A DNA stretch of 10,231 nt from Limnohabitans sp. (lineage in GTDB: Bacteria; Planctomycetota; Phycisphaerae; Phycisphaerales; SM1A02), in NCBI GenBank assembly GCA_030054275.1, contig JASGCF010000089.1, forward strand, positions 1 to 10,231, in the 5' to 3' direction. Below are positions 6,424-10,231 of this stretch, in pieces. Within the stretch, counting starts at the first letter, position 1; each line of letters opens with the position of its first letter. A model generated the notes under the pieces. The model worked only from the letters and a program-made list of their open reading frames with translations. It made no database searches and had not been told where the DNA came from. The translations under genes and the position numbers were made by a program.

Positions 6424-9400
6424 ATGGCTTGCCTCTCAGTATCGAAGTGTTGTTTGTCTCGTTGGATCGAACTGGCTCTGCGGGGATGTACTCGCATGGT
6501 TGCCGCCACCTTTGTGGCGTTGGTTGCTCTGCCGGTGTTCGCGCAGAGTTCACCGATTGCTGGTCTTGTGAATACCGGCAGGAATCAGTCGGTTGGGCAA
6601 TCCGACTCAAACTGGACGATTCTCGAAACGGGCACCTCCGGGGTGGTCGTTTCGTATGCGTATCCGTTGGCGAACACGACCCAGTCGAAGTGGATTTGGC
6701 AAGCCACGAACGGTCAGCCGACCACAGTCACGCGGACCTTCCGAACGACCTTCACACTCAACGCGACAGAAGTTGCGACTGCGCGCATCGCCGGCCGTTG
6801 GGCGACCGACAACTTTGGTGACGACATTCTGATCAACGGCGTCTCGACAGGTCAAACAGCAACCGTGCATGAAGTGTGGGCGAACTTCGTGGTTGCGTCT
6901 GGTTTCGTGGCTGGACTCAACACAATCGACTTTGTCGTACGCGATGTTGGAACGGTCGCTGCATTCCGCGCTGAAATCGTTGGTTACACAGGCTACGAAC
7001 CCGCGGTCATGACCGACGCTGTGTCGCGCGAATTGGCGTTCGCTGTGGACACCGTTGGACAGTCGAGTGGATCAGGTGGTAACAGCGTTGTGCGAGACGC
7101 TGTGTCGCGCGAATTGGCGTTCGCTGTGGACACCGTTGGACAGTCGAGTGGATCGGGTGGCAACAGCGTTGTGAGAGATGCTGTGTCGCGCGAGGCGGCC
7201 TTCGTCATGGTGCCTCCCCCGTGCGAGACGCAAGTGCTCGCGCCGGTCACGGCGGCAGTGGGGTTTCGATCCGGTACCAATCAGTGCACACTCACCACAG
7301 CAGGCGCCTATTGCGCATGGAGCGTTGTCAGTGAAGCAAGTTGGATGACCGTCAGTGCGCCGAGTTCGGGCAATGGCACGGGTGCGACAGTCAACTATGT
7401 GGTTGCCGAGAATCAGGCATTGACGCCACGAACCGGTACGCTCCGCGCGGGAAATTCGACGCTCACCGTGACCCAAGCGGCCGCAGCTGACTGTGATTCG
7501 AATGGAGTGGGTGACCCCGCAGATATCGATGCAGGACTCCTCAGCGATTGCGACGGAAACCGTATCCCCGACGGCTGCGACATCGCTGCCGGTGGCGTTG
7601 AGGACCTCGACGGAAACGGCGTCCCCGATTCGTGTCAGACGCGCGACTTGGTGGTCGAGTGGACCACCACACCGCCAACAAACATCCTGCCCAACTTGCC
7701 AACCACGATTTCGTACCGAGTCCGAAATATTGGCAATGGCCCAGTGCACGCAAGTTGGGTTGAGAACATCCGGCTATCTGCCGACGCCACCATCGGGTCG
7801 GACACAGATATCGCGGCCTTTGCGCGGGTGAATGAGATCATCCAGCCAGGCGCGTTTGTTGAACGCAGCGACACGATCATCGTGCCGCTTGATCAGGTCG
7901 GTACGCGCCGCCTCGTGGTGGCGCTCGATACGACGAATCAGGTTGCCGAAGGCGCGACTGGCGAAGCGAACAACCAAGCCATGCATCCATCACCCATCGT
8001 GGTCGATGCGTGCAATTCCACAAACTACCTCGTTGCTGCGTGTGAGGCTGCAACGCTGAACATTCCCGCGACTCCTGGTGACGGCGCGAATGTTGAGATC
8101 TTCAACGGCGTGGGTGGTGGGGTTCCTCCAACTCCCGCGCAGATTGCGTCACGCGTACCGAGCGGCGTGATGCTTACGCCGTACATCGACTATCCAAATC
8201 CTGGCGTCCATGTCACGATCGGGCAGAATCTCACGAACTTCTTCGCGTCAACCACGGTGCCACCTGCGCAAGTCGCAAGTATCGCTGCGTCGAACTTCAT
8301 CTTGCGAATCACAGCACTCTTGCGCATCGAGCGCGAGATGGATCGCGAGCCAGCAACGCCGCAAATCGATATCTCGTTGGGCGTTGGTAGCGATGACGGC
8401 TATCACCTCACGGTTGGTAGTACTTTCTTAGGTTCAGTTGGTGATCGTCCCTTCTCCTACTCATGGGTCGATGTCGACTTTGAGACGGAAGGTCTGTATC
8501 CAGTCACGCTGCTGTTCGCAGCAAACTCGGTTGGCTACTCGGGGCTTGAGTTTGCGTGGAATACAGCACTCGCTGGCTCCCAGCTCATCCCACAAAGCGT
8601 CATGTACTTGGCTGCGACCGATTGTGATCGGAAGGTTGAGTTCGAGGATCTCGCGGTCGGCAGCGTTGTCACCGGTCAGTACGCTGTGCTTGGTTTACAG
8701 TCGCGGGTGCTGGGCGGAAATGTCCAAGTGACGAACGCCAATCCAACGAAGTTCGTGCCCGTTTCGGGCACGAAAGTTCTTGCCGATCCAGGAGCCAGTC
8801 CGGCGGATACGGGCCTGGTCGAGTTCACCTTCGTCGTACCTGGAACAGAGAACAAAGCGACCGTTGATCGCTTCTCTCTCTTTGTGATTGACGCAGAGTC
8901 GATCGGGAGCCTCGTACGCGCATTCGATTCGTACGGGAACGAAATCTTCAGCGAGCAGGTCAACGCGGGTGGTGGCACGCAGACGCCCGTGACAATCGAT
9001 CGCATCGGTATCTCACGCGTCGTTGTTTCGCTCGGAAGTGGTTCGGATACTTCAGCGATCGACAACATCTGTTTCGATCGTCCGACGCTCGACTGCTATC
9101 AGAATGAACTTACACCTTCCGCCGCGTCGTTCGCGTTCGCTGGCGGGAGTGGAAACGCGACAGTCACCACAGCGGGCGCAACTTGTCCGTGGTCGGTCGA
9201 GTCGGATGTCGCGTGGATCACCTTCCCGTCGGGTGCTGGCGGAACTGGCGCAACAGGCTCGTTCGCATACGCGGTTGCGGCGAATACTGGCGTTGCGGCG
9301 CGGGTAGGCACGATTTCTGCGCAAGACGCAACGCTGATTGTGACGCAAGCGGGTGCGCCCGACTGTAACGGAAACGGTGTGGGCGATCCGTCGGAGATCG

Positions 9401-10231
9401 CCGCGGGCACAACGCCTGACTGCAACGGCAACGGCGTTCCCGATGCATGCGACATCGCGGTCGGTACTGCATCGGACGCTGATGCGAACGGGGTGCCAGA
9501 CAGTTGTCAGTATGCAGATCTCGTCCTTGTGTCGGTGGAGACTGTCCCATCTTCGCCGACTGCGACGCAAGCCTTCGAGTTGCGTTGGACCGTACGGAAC
9601 GCAGGAAACTGGCCAGTGTCGGGCACGCGCGTCGATCGGTTCCTGCTCTCCGCAGATGCCCAGATCGGCGGCGATGCGCTGCTTGTTGAGAGTACGCGAA
9701 GCGAGACGCTTGCGCCTGGTGAAGAGGGCAGTTACTCCATCGCAGCGACGGCGCCGCTTGCGCAGGTCGGCGCGCGTCGCATCGTGACAGCCCTCGATGC
9801 AGGCGACATCGTTCGCGAGACGACCGCCGGTAATGCAAACAATCTCTCGATCGACTCTGCGGTGACGAACATCATCGCGCCACCGCTGCCAGACCTCGCA
9901 GTGGACATGGTGACCGCGCCGTCGAGCGTGCAGGCGACGGTTCCATTCGTCGTTCAATACCGTGTGCGCAATTTGGGTGCGACACCAACCGCAGTGCCGT
10001 TCCTTGAGGAAGTGTTCACTTCATCGGATGCTGTCGTTGGTTCGGATGTCTTGGTGAAGCAGACCCTGCAAACGGCCATCGTTCCAGCTGGGGCCGAGAT
10101 CATTCGGACTGCAAGTGTGGTCGTGGCCGCAGCACAAGAAGGTGCGCAGCGCTTCGTCGTGCGAGTCGATGCAGGAAACGCGGTTGGTGAGTTCCCAATC
10201 GATGACGCGAACACTGTTGCCATCGGCGCGT
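6424..10231 (+). CDS. Large modular secreted protein (BACON, calcium-motif, CARDB and PA14-like domains), 3' end outside window
   Basis: The frame stays open from the ATG at 6424 to the window edge: 1269 codons plus one base, with no stop. A signal peptide ends at VFA-Q41; ATG 6496 is a weaker alternative start. Domains in order: a beta-sandwich-like domain at 41-190 (GRWATDNFGDDILINGV, SGFVAGLNTIDFVV); a 27-residue repeat at 198-251 with a partial third copy; BACON at about 277-353; a 50-residue segment with three DxNxNGxxD-like motifs at 356-405; CARDB at 408-530; a PA14-like region at about 535-730 (GSDDGYHLTVG, then GLEFAWNTALAGSQLIP); a lectin-like region at 738-885 ending in AIDNICFD; BACON at 897-977; a second calcium-type segment at 980-1029; CARDB at 1032-1150; and a third CARDB from 1157. 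It is probably exported and binds calcium and glycans or matrix at the surface. No enzyme motif is visible. A C-terminal anchor, if any, lies beyond the window. Domain names rest on motif recognition by eye. Confidence 0.93.
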   Translation, partial: MACLSVSKCCLSRWIELALRGCTRMVAATFVALVALPVFAQSSPIAGLVNTGRNQSVGQSDSNWTILETGTSGVVVSYAYPLANTTQSKWIWQATNGQPTTVTRTFRTTFTLNATEVATARIAGRWATDNFGDDILINGVSTGQTATVHEVWANFVVASGFVAGLNTIDFVVRDVGTVAAFRAEIVGYTGYEPAVMTDAVSRELAFAVDTVGQSSGSGGNSVVRDAVSRELAFAVDTVGQSSGSGGNSVVRDAVSREAAFVMVPPPCETQVLAPVTAAVGFRSGTNQCTLTTAGAYCAWSVVSEASWMTVSAPSSGNGTGATVNYVVAENQALTPRTGTLRAGNSTLTVTQAAAADCDSNGVGDPADIDAGLLSDCDGNRIPDGCDIAAGGVEDLDGNGVPDSCQTRDLVVEWTTTPPTNILPNLPTTISYRVRNIGNGPVHASWVENIRLSADATIGSDTDIAAFARVNEIIQPGAFVERSDTIIVPLDQVGTRRLVVALDTTNQVAEGATGEANNQAMHPSPIVVDACNSTNYLVAACEAATLNIPATPGDGANVEIFNGVGGGVPPTPAQIASRVPSGVMLTPYIDYPNPGVHVTIGQNLTNFFASTTVPPAQVASIAASNFILRITALLRIEREMDREPATPQIDISLGVGSDDGYHLTVGSTFLGSVGDRPFSYSWVDVDFETEGLYPVTLLFAANSVGYSGLEFAWNTALAGSQLIPQSVMYLAATDCDRKVEFEDLAVGSVVTGQYAVLGLQSRVLGGNVQVTNANPTKFVPVSGTKVLADPGASPADTGLVEFTFVVPGTENKATVDRFSLFVIDAESIGSLVRAFDSYGNEIFSEQVNAGGGTQTPVTIDRIGISRVVVSLGSGSDTSAIDNICFDRPTLDCYQNELTPSAASFAFAGGSGNATVTTAGATCPWSVESDVAWITFPSGAGGTGATGSFAYAVAANTGVAARVGTISAQDATLIVTQAGAPDCNGNGVGDPSEIAAGTTPDCNGNGVPDACDIAVGTASDADANGVPDSCQYADLVLVSVETVPSSPTATQAFELRWTVRNAGNWPVSGTRVDRFLLSADAQIGGDALLVESTRSETLAPGEEGSYSIAATAPLAQVGARRIVTALDAGDIVRETTAGNANNLSIDSAVTNIIAPPLPDLAVDMVTAPSSVQATVPFVVQYRVRNLGATPTAVPFLEEVFTSSDAVVGSDVLVKQTLQTAIVPAGAEIIRTASVVVAAAQEGAQRFVVRVDAGNAVGEFPIDDANTVAIGA
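7015..7203 (+). repeat. 81-bp in-frame tandem repeat, 2.3 copies
   Basis: Unit 1 is 7015-7095 and unit 2 is 7096-7176. A third copy starts at 7177 and keeps only DAVSRE before diverging. Units 1 and 2 differ at 3 of 81 bases by eye (TCA/TCG, GGT/GGC and CGA/AGA), all silent, so both encode the same 27 residues beginning DAVSRELAFAVDTVG and ending SSGSGGNSVVR. The length is a multiple of three, so copy-number change would keep the frame. The Ser/Gly-rich part suggests a flexible linker. Confidence 0.9.

Noticed and set aside
7015..7203. CRISPR-like or mobile-element repeat
   Set aside because: The repeats are directly adjacent with no spacers, in frame and protein-coding, with no terminal inverted repeats or nearby cas or transposase genes.
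9052..9957. Long minus-strand open frame (301 codons) under the giant gene
   Set aside because: The Arg/Cys/His-rich product has no motifs and lies opposite a frame with clear BACON, calcium-motif and CARDB domains.

Overview
The window most likely comes from a planctomycete, probably of the Phycisphaerae type. Four things suggest this: a PF07638-type ECF-like sigma factor translationally coupled to a membrane Ser/Thr kinase; secreted proteins with DCNGNGVPDxCDIA calcium-type motifs; SRE-type repeats in a large modular surface protein; and a moderately GC-rich composition. This is inference from gene content, and no taxonomic marker was compared. All five genes lie on the + strand.

Layout. 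Bases 1-57 hold no gene I can support. Bases 58-93 form a strong hairpin that probably terminates an upstream transcript. Enolase (eno) follows at 182-1474 with a clear GGAGG ribosome binding site and a (CT)7 tract in its leader. The 128-base gap after it carries two perfect palindromes (10 and 16 bp) and a possible promoter. An ECF-like sigma factor (1603-2148) and a Ser/Thr kinase with one transmembrane helix and a long helical C-terminus (2145-4985) then overlap by ATGA. Next come two secreted proteins, each with its own ribosome binding site. The first (5082-6350) is a glycine-rich, probable beta-structured protein. The second begins at 6424 and is still open at base 10231. Its 1269 visible codons make it the largest gene in the window.

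The large protein has a signal peptide, an N-terminal beta-sandwich-like domain, a near-perfect 81-bp tandem repeat, and a BACON / calcium-motif / CARDB cassette present twice. A PA14-like and a lectin-like region lie between the two cassettes, and a third CARDB domain runs to the window edge.

Working model (inference). The kinase reads a signal through its C-terminal helical region and phosphorylates the sigma factor encoded with it. The sigma factor then transcribes target genes, possibly including the two secreted proteins just downstream. Those two genes share a 9-base motif, TGTCGCTTC, upstream of their starts. Enolase is a housekeeping neighbour with no evident link. No gap without a gene exceeds about 180 bases, and I saw no tRNA, rRNA, CRISPR array, transposase or phage gene.
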